A DNA stretch of 64,000 nt from Nisaea acidiphila (lineage in GTDB: Bacteria > Pseudomonadota > Alphaproteobacteria > Thalassobaculales > Thalassobaculaceae), in contig NZ_CP102480.1 in NCBI RefSeq assembly GCF_024662015.1, forward strand, positions 3,714,501 to 3,778,500, written 5' to 3'. A model generated the notes under the pieces. That model was not told the DNA's origin, did no database searches, and was given only the letters and a program-made list of their open reading frames with translations. A program made the position numbers and the translations under genes. Shown in pieces: positions 46,167-53,793 of this stretch. The stretch's first letter is position 1. The number at the start of each line of letters is the position of its first letter.

Positions 46167-46802
46167 ATGACCATCCGGCTTGGCGACACTGCACCCGATT
46201 TCACCCAGGACTCCACCGAAGGCAAGATCAACTTCTACGATTATGCCGGCGACAATTGGGTGATCCTGTTTTCGCATCCGAAGGACTTCACCCCGGTCTG
46301 CACCACCGAGCTCGGCTACATGGCCGGTCTGAAGCCGGAATTCGACAAGCGCGGCGTCAAGGTGCTGGGGCTCTCCGTCGACGGCCTCGGCGACCACGAG
46401 AAATGGGCCGACGACATCAAGCAGACTCAGGGCAACACCCTGAACTTCCCGCTGATCGCCGATCATGACCGGACCGTTGCCGATCTCTACGACATGATCC
46501 ACCCGAACGCGAACGACACGCTGACGGTGCGCTCGGTCTTCATCATCGACGGCAACAGGAAGGTTCGCCTGATTCTGACCTATCCGGCGAGCACCGGCCG
46601 GAACTTCGACGAGATTCTGCGGGTGGTCGATTCCCTCCAGCTGACCGACAGCCACAAGGTGGCGACGCCGGTGAACTGGAAGGACGGCGACGACTGCATC
46701 ATTGTCCCGGCGCTGTCCAACGACGAGGCGCGCAAGCTGTTCCCGGGCGGATGGGACGAACAGCGGCCGTACCTGCGCGTCGTGCCGCAGCCGGGTGCGT
46801 AA
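46167..46802 (+). CDS. 1-Cys peroxiredoxin (Prx6-type)
   Basis: Peroxide-reducing enzyme of 211 residues. The peroxidatic Cys is in HPKDFTPVCTTELGYMAG. The C-terminal extension LRVVDSLQLTDSHKVATPVN and the later PGGWDEQRPYLRVVPQ is that of the Prx6 group. No second conserved Cys is at the usual resolving position, so resolution probably uses an external thiol such as glutathione; the GST gene upstream fits. GAAGGAG precedes the ATG at 46167. A terminator follows. Confidence 0.96.
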   Translation: MTIRLGDTAPDFTQDSTEGKINFYDYAGDNWVILFSHPKDFTPVCTTELGYMAGLKPEFDKRGVKVLGLSVDGLGDHEKWADDIKQTQGNTLNFPLIADHDRTVADLYDMIHPNANDTLTVRSVFIIDGNRKVRLILTYPASTGRNFDEILRVVDSLQLTDSHKVATPVNWKDGDDCIIVPALSNDEARKLFPGGWDEQRPYLRVVPQPGA

Positions 46803-46827
46803 TGATCCGGTAATTCGACGATTATGC

Positions 46828-46860
46828 GAGAGGCCGGCATTCTGTCGGCCTTTCTTTTTT
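46828..46860 (+). terminator. rho-independent terminator after the peroxiredoxin gene
   Basis: Nine-pair stem (46828-46836 with 46845-46853, one G.T pair) and an eight-base loop, followed by CTTTTTT. It ends just before the next gene's ribosome site. Confidence 0.8.
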
Positions 46861-46878
46861 GAGAGTGGGAGTGAGAAC

Positions 46879-47799
46879 ATGGGCGTTGCGGGGGATATTT
46901 CTGTCGGTTTCATTGGCCTTGGCGGCATGGGGCGCGGCCTTGTGAAGAACATGGCCATGAAAGGTGTTCCTGTAACCGCATACGATATCGATCCTGACGC
47001 GGTTTCCGCCGTCGTCGCCAACGGTGCGAAAGGTGCCGCTTCTCCGGGAGAGTTCGCCGGCGATGTCGATGTGCTGGCGGTCTGCATCACGACGGCGGAA
47101 GCGGTCCAGGAACTGGCGCTCGGCCCTGACGGTCTGCTGTCCCGGATGCGCACGGGATCGGTCTTCCTCGACCACACGACCGTCTCCCCCTCCCATGTCG
47201 ATCGGATGCGGGCGGCCTGCGACGCCGCCGGTATCGCCTATTGCGAGGCGCCGATGACCCGAACGCCGGTTCATGCCGAGCGCGGCGAGGTGAATATTCT
47301 GTTCGGCGGCAGCGAGGAATTGCTGGAGCGGCTGCGCCCGCTGTTCCGGACCTATGCCGAAAATATCTTCCATGTCGGCCCGGCGGGCCATGCGATCCGT
47401 CTCAAGCTGATCCACAATTACATCGCCTTCGCCAACGTCGCCTCCTGGTGCGAGGGGTTCGCTCTGGCCGCCAGAGAAGGGCTCGATATGGACAAGGTGA
47501 TCGGCATCATCTCCGCAGCGGGCGGCAAGTCGGGGATGATGGATCTCTATGGCGAAGCGACGCTAAAGCGCGATTTCACGCCCCTGATGTCGCTCGCCAA
47601 CGCCCAGAAGGACGTCCGCTATTACGCCGAGTGGCTGGAGCAGGCGGGCCTGCCGGGCTTCATGGCCGAATCCGTGCATCAGACCTATGCGCTGGCGTCC
47701 ATCATGGGGTTCGAAAAGGAAAGCTGTACCGCAGTGATCAAGGCCTATGAGAAACTCACCGGCGTCGAAGCGCGGCTTTCTGGGGAAGCCGGGGACTAG
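46879..47799 (+). CDS. NAD(P)-dependent beta-hydroxyacid dehydrogenase (3-hydroxyisobutyrate dehydrogenase family)
   Basis: Dehydrogenase of 306 residues. The Rossmann loop is VGFIGLGGMGRGLVKNM. The substrate-site motif DHTTVSPSHVDRM and the catalytic Lys region AIRLKLIHNYIAFANVA match the family, whose members oxidise 3-hydroxyisobutyrate, tartronate semialdehyde products, 6-phosphogluconate-like acids and others. The exact substrate is unknown. Start at 46879 is supported by GGGAGTGAG. A 117-base gap separates it from the next operon. Confidence 0.93.
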   Translation: MGVAGDISVGFIGLGGMGRGLVKNMAMKGVPVTAYDIDPDAVSAVVANGAKGAASPGEFAGDVDVLAVCITTAEAVQELALGPDGLLSRMRTGSVFLDHTTVSPSHVDRMRAACDAAGIAYCEAPMTRTPVHAERGEVNILFGGSEELLERLRPLFRTYAENIFHVGPAGHAIRLKLIHNYIAFANVASWCEGFALAAREGLDMDKVIGIISAAGGKSGMMDLYGEATLKRDFTPLMSLANAQKDVRYYAEWLEQAGLPGFMAESVHQTYALASIMGFEKESCTAVIKAYEKLTGVEARLSGEAGD

Positions 47800-47916
47800 A
47801 GCATCCTATGTGAAACACGGACCCATGCTTCACGATAGTTTTTGCTGCGTGTGAGCGGCCATTCATACTAGGGCTCCGGCCGACTCTATTGAGGCCGAGA
47901 GAGGCCGACTGGGACA

Positions 47917-48915
47917 ATGACTTCAGAGCACGAGCAAGACGCCCCGATTGCGAGGGCATTCTGGTCGCGGGGGGACGGCAGCGGCGAAATCCGTAAAGAG
48001 CATGTCGATCCGCCGGCGCAAGGCCACCTGCTGGTCGACGCACTCTATTCCGCGGTCAGCAAGGGAACGGAAAGCCTCGTCTTCCGCGGCGGCGTACCGC
48101 GCTCCGAATGGGGCCGGATGGCCTGCCCGTTTCAGGAGGGACGGTTTCCCGGACCGGTGAAGTACGGCTATGCCTCCGTCGGGCGTGTTGCTGACGGCGC
48201 GGCGCTCGCGCCCGGGACGCCGGTCTTCGTGCTCTACCCGCACCAAACACGCTATCTCATTCCGGCCGAAGCGGCCCTTCCGCTGCCCGAAACGGTGACG
48301 CCGGAGCGGGCGGTTCTGGCCGCCAACATGGAAACCGCGCTCAATGCCGTCTGGGACGCCGAGGCGGCTCGCGCGGGCGAGATCGCCGTCATCGGCGGCG
48401 GTGTTGTCGGGCTGCTCACCGGGTATCTGGCACGCCGCTTCTGGGAGGCCGAAGTCTGGATCTTCGACCCGGTGCCGAGCCGGTCGGAGGTCTGCGACAG
48501 GCTCGGTCTCCGCTATGCGGGCGACAGCGTGCATCCAGAGCGTTTCAGTCTACTCTTCCATGCCAGCGCGACGGAGGACGGCTTGCGGCGCGCGCTCGAT
48601 CTCGCCGCTTTCGAGGCGACCATTATCGAACTCAGCTGGTACGGCGACCGCGAGGTCTCGCTGCCCCTCGGCGGCGCCTTCCATTCCCAGCGTCTGACCA
48701 TCCAGGCCTCGCAGGTCGGCGCCGTCGCCCCGTCGCGGCGTCCAGGTTCCCGACACCGGGAACGACTTGCCGAAGCCATCGGTCTGCTCGACGATCCCGC
48801 GCTCGATGTTCTGATAACCGGCGAGAGCCCGTTCGAGGACCTGCCGCAGGTTCTGACATCGCTTGCTGCCGGCGCGCACGAGACTCTCTGCCACCGCATC
48901 CGCTATTCTGACTGA
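47917..48915 (+). CDS. MDR-family dehydrogenase, BchC-like, without the catalytic zinc Cys
   Basis: Medium-chain dehydrogenase of 332 residues. The Rossmann loop is [20 protein letters not shown]. Where zinc alcohol dehydrogenases have the ligand Cys (GxCGTD), this protein has [17 protein letters not shown] (residues 45-61), and the structural zinc cysteines are absent. The segment is closely like that of BchC, which oxidises the hydroxyethyl side chain of bacteriochlorophyllide, so a zinc-free dehydrogenase acting on a cyclic hydroxyalkyl substrate is plausible. It starts the plus-strand operon with a PTPS-like gene 13 bases downstream. No photosynthesis genes are in the window. Confidence 0.88.
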   Translation: MTSEHEQDAPIARAFWSRGDGSGEIRKEHVDPPAQGHLLVDALYSAVSKGTESLVFRGGVPRSEWGRMACPFQEGRFPGPVKYGYASVGRVADGAALAPGTPVFVLYPHQTRYLIPAEAALPLPETVTPERAVLAANMETALNAVWDAEAARAGEIAVIGGGVVGLLTGYLARRFWEAEVWIFDPVPSRSEVCDRLGLRYAGDSVHPERFSLLFHASATEDGLRRALDLAAFEATIIELSWYGDREVSLPLGGAFHSQRLTIQASQVGAVAPSRRPGSRHRERLAEAIGLLDDPALDVLITGESPFEDLPQVLTSLAAGAHETLCHRIRYSD

Positions 48916-48928
48916 TCGGAGCCTTTTC

Positions 48929-49327
48929 ATGTACGCACTGACCGTCCGCGACCATGTGATGATCGCGCATAGCTTCAATTCCGAGACCTTCGGGCCGGCG
49001 CAGCGCCTGCACGGCGCGACCTATGTGGTCGATGTCGAGTTCCGTCGCGCGGAATTGGATGCGGATAATCTGGTGGTCGATATCGGCGCCGCCTCGGAGG
49101 AGCTGAAGGCAGTGCTGGCGCCGCTCGCCTACCGCAATCTCGACGATCTGCCTGACTTCGCGGGCGAGAACACGACCACCGAGTTTCTGGCGAAGCACAT
49201 CTTCGACGCGATGGCGCTTGCGATCCGTGAGGGAAATCTCGGCGAAGCCGCACGCGCGCTTTCCGGCATGAAGGTGACTTTGCACGAGTCCCACATTGCC
49301 TGGGCCTCCTACGAGGGCACGCTGTGA
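48929..49327 (+). CDS. 6-pyruvoyltetrahydropterin synthase / QueD-like protein with altered active site
   Basis: Protein of 132 residues with the T-fold of PTPS/QueD. Compared with E. coli QueD: zinc ligands His14 and His28 are kept, but the third zinc His is Ala30 (RLHGATY for RLHGH), the nucleophilic Cys is Ala24, and the catalytic Asp-His pair is Ala67-Tyr68. The terminal substrate Glu (LHES, Glu120) is kept, so a pterin- or purine-like ring may still bind. Normal PTPS or 6-carboxytetrahydropterin chemistry is not expected. It overlaps the glycosyltransferase start by four bases, so the two are translated together. GGAGCC precedes the ATG. Confidence 0.87.
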   Translation: MYALTVRDHVMIAHSFNSETFGPAQRLHGATYVVDVEFRRAELDADNLVVDIGAASEELKAVLAPLAYRNLDDLPDFAGENTTTEFLAKHIFDAMALAIREGNLGEAARALSGMKVTLHESHIAWASYEGTL

Positions 49328-50406
49328 GGCAGGCCCGTCTGCAGCAGCCGGATGCACCGGTTCATTTCATCCTTCCGGGGCCGATCGGCACCCTGACCGG
49401 CGGCTTCATCTACGACCGCGAGATGGCGGACGGGCTGCGCGAGGCGGGCCGGCTTGGCGCGGTACACGAGCTCGCCGGGGATTTTCCACGGGCCGCGCCC
49501 TATGACGTCGCCGCCGGGGCGGCCATCCTCTCGGGACTGCCGGACCGCGCGCTCTGCGTCATCGACGGGCTGGCGCTGAGCGCGCTCGGCCAGGCCGTCG
49601 CGCAGCATGCGCCGCGCCTCGACGTGGTGGCGATGATCCACCATCCGCTTGCCGACGAGACCGGCCTCAGCACCCGCGAGCAGGAGGCTTTCTTCCAGGC
49701 GGAGAAAGCCGTGCTGGGAGAGGTCGCGCGGATTGTCGTCTCCAGCGCGCAGACGGCGCGGCGGCTCCGGGAATTCGGTGTCAATCCATCCGCGGTGCAT
49801 GTTGTCGAGCCGGGGATATCTGGCTGGGCGCGGAACGGCAACTGGTCCGGCGGGACGGAACGTCCGCTGCGGGTGCTTTCGGTCGGGACCCTGACGCTGC
49901 GCAAGGGACACGACATCGCGCTCACGGCACTGGCGGAGTGCCGGAATCTAGATTGGACATTGGATCTCGTCGGCGCGGCGCGGGACGCAGCACATACAAG
50001 CGCCCTGAAACGACTTGCCGCCGAGCTTGGTCTGGAAGAGCGGGTGACGTTCCACGGCGAACGTGACGAGGCGGCTTTGGCAGAGCTGCATCAATCCGCC
50101 GGGCTCTTCTTGTCCGCGTCCCATCACGAAGGGTTCGGGATGGCACTCGCGGATGCGGTCGCATTCGGATTGCCGGTGGTCACGACGGAGGAAGCGGCCG
50201 TCTCGGACGCTGTCCGGGAAGCGGCGGAGCTGGTTCCGGCCGGAGAAAAAGAGGCGCTTGCGCACGTGCTGCGGGCGCATCTGGAGAGCGACAAGAGCCG
50301 GTTTGACTTGGCTGCACGTTCCCGCCGCGCCGCGCCGCGCCTGTCCGACTGGACCCGCGCCCGGGCCGCGTTCCAGCGCGCGGTCGACGGGGTGACGCTG
50401 CAATGA
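49324..50406 (+). CDS. GT4-type glycosyltransferase
   Basis: GT-B glycosyltransferase of 360 residues. N-terminal loop is [20 protein letters not shown]. The C-terminal nucleotide-sugar domain has [20 protein letters not shown] and the E-x7-acid motif EGFGMALAD, where the second acid is Asp rather than Glu. It starts with GTG, overlapping the PTPS-like stop, and its own stop overlaps the methyltransferase start (ATGA). Its place between these genes suggests it adds a sugar to the small molecule made by the cluster. Donor and acceptor are unknown. Confidence 0.9.
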   Translation: MRQARLQQPDAPVHFILPGPIGTLTGGFIYDREMADGLREAGRLGAVHELAGDFPRAAPYDVAAGAAILSGLPDRALCVIDGLALSALGQAVAQHAPRLDVVAMIHHPLADETGLSTREQEAFFQAEKAVLGEVARIVVSSAQTARRLREFGVNPSAVHVVEPGISGWARNGNWSGGTERPLRVLSVGTLTLRKGHDIALTALAECRNLDWTLDLVGAARDAAHTSALKRLAAELGLEERVTFHGERDEAALAELHQSAGLFLSASHHEGFGMALADAVAFGLPVVTTEEAAVSDAVREAAELVPAGEKEALAHVLRAHLESDKSRFDLAARSRRAAPRLSDWTRARAAFQRAVDGVTLQ

Positions 50407-51203
50407 GCGGCGGCTTCTCCGCCGAGTGGCTGGCGGCCCGCGCGGTCTGGGACCGGGCGGCCCGCAGTCCGGAGGTGGAGGGCGCGCTCGTCCGCTGGGC
50501 CGAAACGCGGCCGGCGACGCTCCGGATACTCGATCTCGGGGCGGGCAGCGGGAACAACCAGCGCCATCTGGCGCCGCTGCTCGAAATGCCTTGCGAGTGG
50601 CTGTTGGCGGACAGCGATACGGCGCTGCTCGAGCGCGCGGTGGCCGAGGCCTCCCTGAAAGCGGATGACAGGATTACGGTCCGCGACATCGACCTTGCTA
50701 CTGGAGATCTGAGCGTGCTGCTCGGTGGTGCGGATCTCGTTACCGCTTCCGCGTTGTTCGATCTCGTTTCGCGGGACTGGCTTGATCGCTTCCTCGATGC
50801 GCTTGCAGAGCGCCGGGCGGCGTTTCTCTCGGTGCTGACCTATGACGGGCGGATCGACATCGAGGGCGACCACGAGGAGGCGGAGAATCTGGAAGCCCTG
50901 GTGAACGATCACCAGCATGGCGACAAGGGATTTGGGCCGGCGCTCGGTCCGGAAGCGCATCCGGCGCTCGTCGAGGGATTGGAGCAGCGCGGTTACCGTG
51001 TCGAGCAGGGGGAAAGCGACTGGTCGCTCACGGCGGGAGATCCTGGTGCGCGCGAGCTGGTCGAGGGCTGGGTCGCGGCTGCCGGCGAGATCGCGCCGCT
51101 CGACCGCGAGGAGATCGCGGCCTGGGGCGCGGCGTTGCTGGCGCGTCCCGGGATCGGAATCTATGTCGGTCACCGCGACCTGTTCGCGGTCCCGCCTAGC
51201 TGA
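50403..51203 (+). CDS. class I SAM-dependent methyltransferase
   Basis: Methyltransferase-fold protein of 266 residues. Motif I is LRILDLGAGSGNNQRHLAPL, followed by the acidic turn LLADSDTALLERA, and a motif IV-like DLVTASALFDLVSRDWLDRF. The N-terminal part is short. It is the last gene of the plus-strand operon, translationally coupled to the glycosyltransferase. Its stop overlaps the convergent reductase gene by eight bases. Target atom and substrate unknown. Confidence 0.88.
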   Translation: MSGGFSAEWLAARAVWDRAARSPEVEGALVRWAETRPATLRILDLGAGSGNNQRHLAPLLEMPCEWLLADSDTALLERAVAEASLKADDRITVRDIDLATGDLSVLLGGADLVTASALFDLVSRDWLDRFLDALAERRAAFLSVLTYDGRIDIEGDHEEAENLEALVNDHQHGDKGFGPALGPEAHPALVEGLEQRGYRVEQGESDWSLTAGDPGARELVEGWVAAAGEIAPLDREEIAAWGAALLARPGIGIYVGHRDLFAVPPS

Positions 51204-51942
51204 GCCGGCAATCGAACAGAGTGTCCGCGCCGAGCGCGTAGGTCCGGGTCTCGAAACGAAGCGCGGCGTCGAGCTTCTCGATTTCGGGTAGCACCAGGCC
51301 CGGACGGCCGGAGCCGATGATCATCGGGGCCACCGCGACCTGCAGCCGGTTCACCAGGCCAGCGGCGAGAAATCCGGAGATTGTCCGGCCGCCGCCCTCG
51401 ATCAGGATCGTGCGCAGCCCGCGCTCACGCAGAGCCTCAAGCAGCAGGTCAGGGACCACCTGTCCGTCCGCGCCGGAAGCGGTGAGCATTCCGCAATGGG
51501 ACGGAAGCGCGCCGGGCATATCTTCCGTCACGATCAGGGTCTCCGCATCCGCCTCTTTGAAAAGGGAATGGCTCATCGGTACCCGGCGGTTCGGATCGAT
51601 GACCACCCGGACCGGGTTCGGGCCCGGCACGCGGCGGGTGGTGAGGCGCGGATTGTCGAGCTCGGCGGTTGCGGCGCCGACGATCACCGCGTCCGCGATG
51701 GCACGCAGCCTGTGCAGATGGTCGAGGCTCTCCGGGCCGTTCACGTAATGTGAATGGCCGCTCGCCGTCGCGATGCGCCCGTCGAGGCTCTGCCCGACCT
51801 GGGCGATGACGGTGGGTTTCTCCGTGCAGGTGCGGGCGAGGTCGCGATAGAGCTCCCAGGGGGCCTCTCTGTTTTCGTCTTCGCCTACCGGCGGTACGTC
51901 TTTCCCGAGCCCTTTGAGGACATCGGCCCAGTCCCGGCTCAT
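51196..51942 (-). CDS. RibD C-terminal-type reductase
   Basis: Stand-alone RibD_C (DHFR-like) domain protein of 248 residues without the deaminase half found in bacterial RibD, so it resembles archaeal 2,5-diamino-6-ribosylaminopyrimidinone 5'-phosphate reductase. Key segments are VIAQVGQSLDGRIATASGHS (nucleotide-sugar site), VIVGAATAELDNPRLTTR, and ILIEGGGRTISGFLAAGLVN with the NADPH glycine loop. A 45-residue N-terminal extension precedes the domain. It overlaps the upstream creatininase gene by four bases (ATGA), so the two act together. Probable role: reducing a ribosyl or related group on a pyrimidine/pterin intermediate. Confidence 0.9.
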   Translation of the reverse strand: MSRDWADVLKGLGKDVPPVGEDENREAPWELYRDLARTCTEKPTVIAQVGQSLDGRIATASGHSHYVNGPESLDHLHRLRAIADAVIVGAATAELDNPRLTTRRVPGPNPVRVVIDPNRRVPMSHSLFKEADAETLIVTEDMPGALPSHCGMLTASGADGQVVPDLLLEALRERGLRTILIEGGGRTISGFLAAGLVNRLQVAVAPMIIGSGRPGLVLPEIEKLDAALRFETRTYALGADTLFDCRLS

Positions 51943-52745
51943 TGCGGGGCGCCAAACGGTGCGCCGTCGCTCAGCGGCCAATCGGCGACATCGCCGATGA
52001 GTTCCGCGAGCTGGTGTCCGTAAGCCGTCAGGATCGCCGCGCCGTCTTCCGCTGTTGCGAGGCTCGCGGCTCCGGTGGCGCCCGAAGGGTTCAGGTCCTC
52101 GGCGTTCCAGGCGAGGCCGCCGGCTCCGGAAAGACCGAGGCGCTTGTTCCCTGCCGCAAGATCTTCTGCCCTGTTCGGAAAATCGGATATCAGCTCACGG
52201 CGGACCAACTCCGGGGCGATGGCCAGCATCAGAGCGGTTTCGATCTGCCCGCCATGGAGCCCGAATGACCGTTCCCGCTCTGAGATAAGGTTTTCGGGGA
52301 GTTCGAAGCGGAAGGTATTCGCGCGCACGGCGAGCAGACCGGCCTCGCTCCGCAGGCACTGGGTGACGATGTCGACGACCTGCGGCTGCCCGCCATGGCT
52401 GTTCAGCAGGATCAGCTTTCGTAGTCCGGCGGCTGCGACGGAGTGGCCGATCTCCGTCCAGGAGGCGATCAGGGTTTCGGCGCGATGGCTGAGAGTCCCG
52501 GCGAAGCTCATATGTTCCGGACTGAGGCCCACGGCCTGGGATGGCAGGACGAGGACCGTGACGTCGTCGGCCAGAAGAACCGCCGCCGCGTCGAGAACGG
52601 CTTCGGTGATCAAAATATCGGTTGAAAGCGGAAGGTGCGGGCCGTGTTGCTCGACGGCCCCGACCGGCAGTACGGCAATGGTCCGCGCCGGGTCGAGCGT
52701 CGAGAACTCCTCTGTTGTCTGATGGCCCCAGATTCGAACCGGCAT
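51939..52745 (-). CDS. creatininase / ArfB-family amidohydrolase
   Basis: Metal-dependent hydrolase of 268 residues. Metal ligands lie in the classic segments: Glu and His in PVGAVEQHGPHLPLSTD with the following Asp, His in LLNSHGGQ, and Glu in GLHGGQIETA. The family includes creatininase, the mycofactocin peptidase MftE, and ArfB, which removes a formyl group from a GTP-derived pyrimidine in archaea. Pairing with a RibD-type reductase favours an ArfB-like role here. The ATG at 52745 has only weak ribosome-site support; one at 52787 is in frame. Confidence 0.9.
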   Translation of the reverse strand: MPVRIWGHQTTEEFSTLDPARTIAVLPVGAVEQHGPHLPLSTDILITEAVLDAAAVLLADDVTVLVLPSQAVGLSPEHMSFAGTLSHRAETLIASWTEIGHSVAAAGLRKLILLNSHGGQPQVVDIVTQCLRSEAGLLAVRANTFRFELPENLISERERSFGLHGGQIETALMLAIAPELVRRELISDFPNRAEDLAAGNKRLGLSGAGGLAWNAEDLNPSGATGAASLATAEDGAAILTAYGHQLAELIGDVADWPLSDGAPFGAPQ

Positions 52746-53130
52746 CCTGTTGAAATTCCGCTTATTTTTCCAGCGACCGGAGCACACAACGGCGGCACAG
52801 CTCTGTCAAGCAGCCGCCTCGTTGCTCGCGCGATCTTGTTTGACATTTTTCTGAAACAAAAACGCAACAATCAGGACAAATAAAATTCAACGAAGTATGG
52901 AGGAGTCAATGAATATCGAAGAAGATTTACTTAGAAAAAATGATTATATTCTTGAGCATAATTCATGCGTGGTGAATAGGGCGTTGGCCTGAGTAAGTTG
53001 TTATTGGCATGTCTTGGCACGGCAGGCGTTGGAACAATGTTGAGCTCACCTTTTCTTGCGGGAGCGTATCTCGGCGTGCGTCGCCGTTGACGGATTATTC
53101 CGTCTTCGGAGGCGTCGCGTCCCTGATCCG
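52746..53130. other. AT-rich intergenic region
   Basis: Gap of 385 bases between the creatininase gene and the 3' end of the secreted-protein gene. The piece 52840-52980 is much more AT-rich than its surroundings. Apart from the candidate small gene at 52909-52992 I see no gene, terminator or repeat. Confidence 0.45.
52909..52992 (+). CDS. candidate small open frame, 27 aa
   Basis: Short frame starting ATG AAT ATC with an excellent Shine-Dalgarno (GGAGGAG, five bases before). The product begins MNIEEDLLRKNDYILEHN, contains one Cys and ends NRALA. It is divergent from the creatininase gene and lies in unusually AT-rich DNA. Its reality rests only on the ribosome site; it could be a leader peptide, a small protein or chance. 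Confidence 0.2.
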   Translation: MNIEEDLLRKNDYILEHNSCVVNRALA

Positions 53131-53793
53131 CTAGTTCGCGCTGCAAGGCGGCGGTCGGAGCAGTGCGTCTTGCGCGCCGTGTATCCTGATCAGGATTCGG
53201 CGCGGCAAGCTCCGCTGCTGACGTCCGCGGAACCGCTCGTCCCGGCTGCGCCCGATTGGCTTGATGTCGAGCGGATCTCCCCTGTCCGGATCCTCCGTCA
53301 GGATGCCGGGCCCCAGATCGTCGAATCCGATCAGATGCATCTCCCAGCCGTCTCGGCGCCAGGTCATCCGGCCGGTCGCGGGCGTGGCCTCCGTCGGGAT
53401 ACAGATCTCCTCCGGCGGGCCAAGGGTCCTGGACAAGGTTTGCTGCACGTCGCCCGCACTCTTGCGCGTGGCGGCGGCGTGACGACGTTCCAGCAGGATC
53501 TGCCGGAGGGCGCTTTTCCGGTCGAATTGCAGGATGGCCCTGAAACTGGAAGAAAAGGCCTCGAAACGTTGCAGGACCAGCCGACCGCTGAGCGGCCCGA
53601 AATCGAGACCCGGCTCCATCAGGTGGGCCTGCGGCAGTTCATGTCGTGCTTCGGTGAGGTGCATACCGAACCGGATATCCGGTAGTTCCAGCGGGAGTGG
53701 CGTCTCCCCTTTCGATGCAACCCCATGTGCGGGAAAGGCACTTAGAGCCGCGAAAAGCAGGGCGAACACATACGCCCGCCGCGGAAACCTCAT
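53131..53793 (-). CDS. exported protein of unknown function, 220 aa
   Basis: Protein with a clear signal peptide (about 1-24: positively charged start, then YVFALLFAALSAFPAHG). The mature part starts with LELPDIRFGMHLTEARHELP, a pattern reminiscent of small periplasmic proteins that compare 'expected' and 'observed' states, but I cannot name a family. The C-terminus is very Arg-rich (RSRDERFRGRQQRSLPRRI) and may extend past the folded domain. It overlaps the upstream UbiH-like gene by four bases, so it is translated with it. This minus-strand frame is preferred over the plus-strand one because of the signal peptide. Confidence 0.7.
   Translation of the reverse strand: MRFPRRAYVFALLFAALSAFPAHGVASKGETPLPLELPDIRFGMHLTEARHELPQAHLMEPGLDFGPLSGRLVLQRFEAFSSSFRAILQFDRKSALRQILLERRHAAATRKSAGDVQQTLSRTLGPPEEICIPTEATPATGRMTWRRDGWEMHLIGFDDLGPGILTEDPDRGDPLDIKPIGRSRDERFRGRQQRSLPRRILIRIHGAQDALLRPPPCSAN

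Noticed and set aside
52721-52745. T-arm-like sequence GGTTCGAATC on the minus strand
   Set aside because: No acceptor stem, D-arm or anticodon arm can be built around it, and it lies within the first codons of the creatininase gene.
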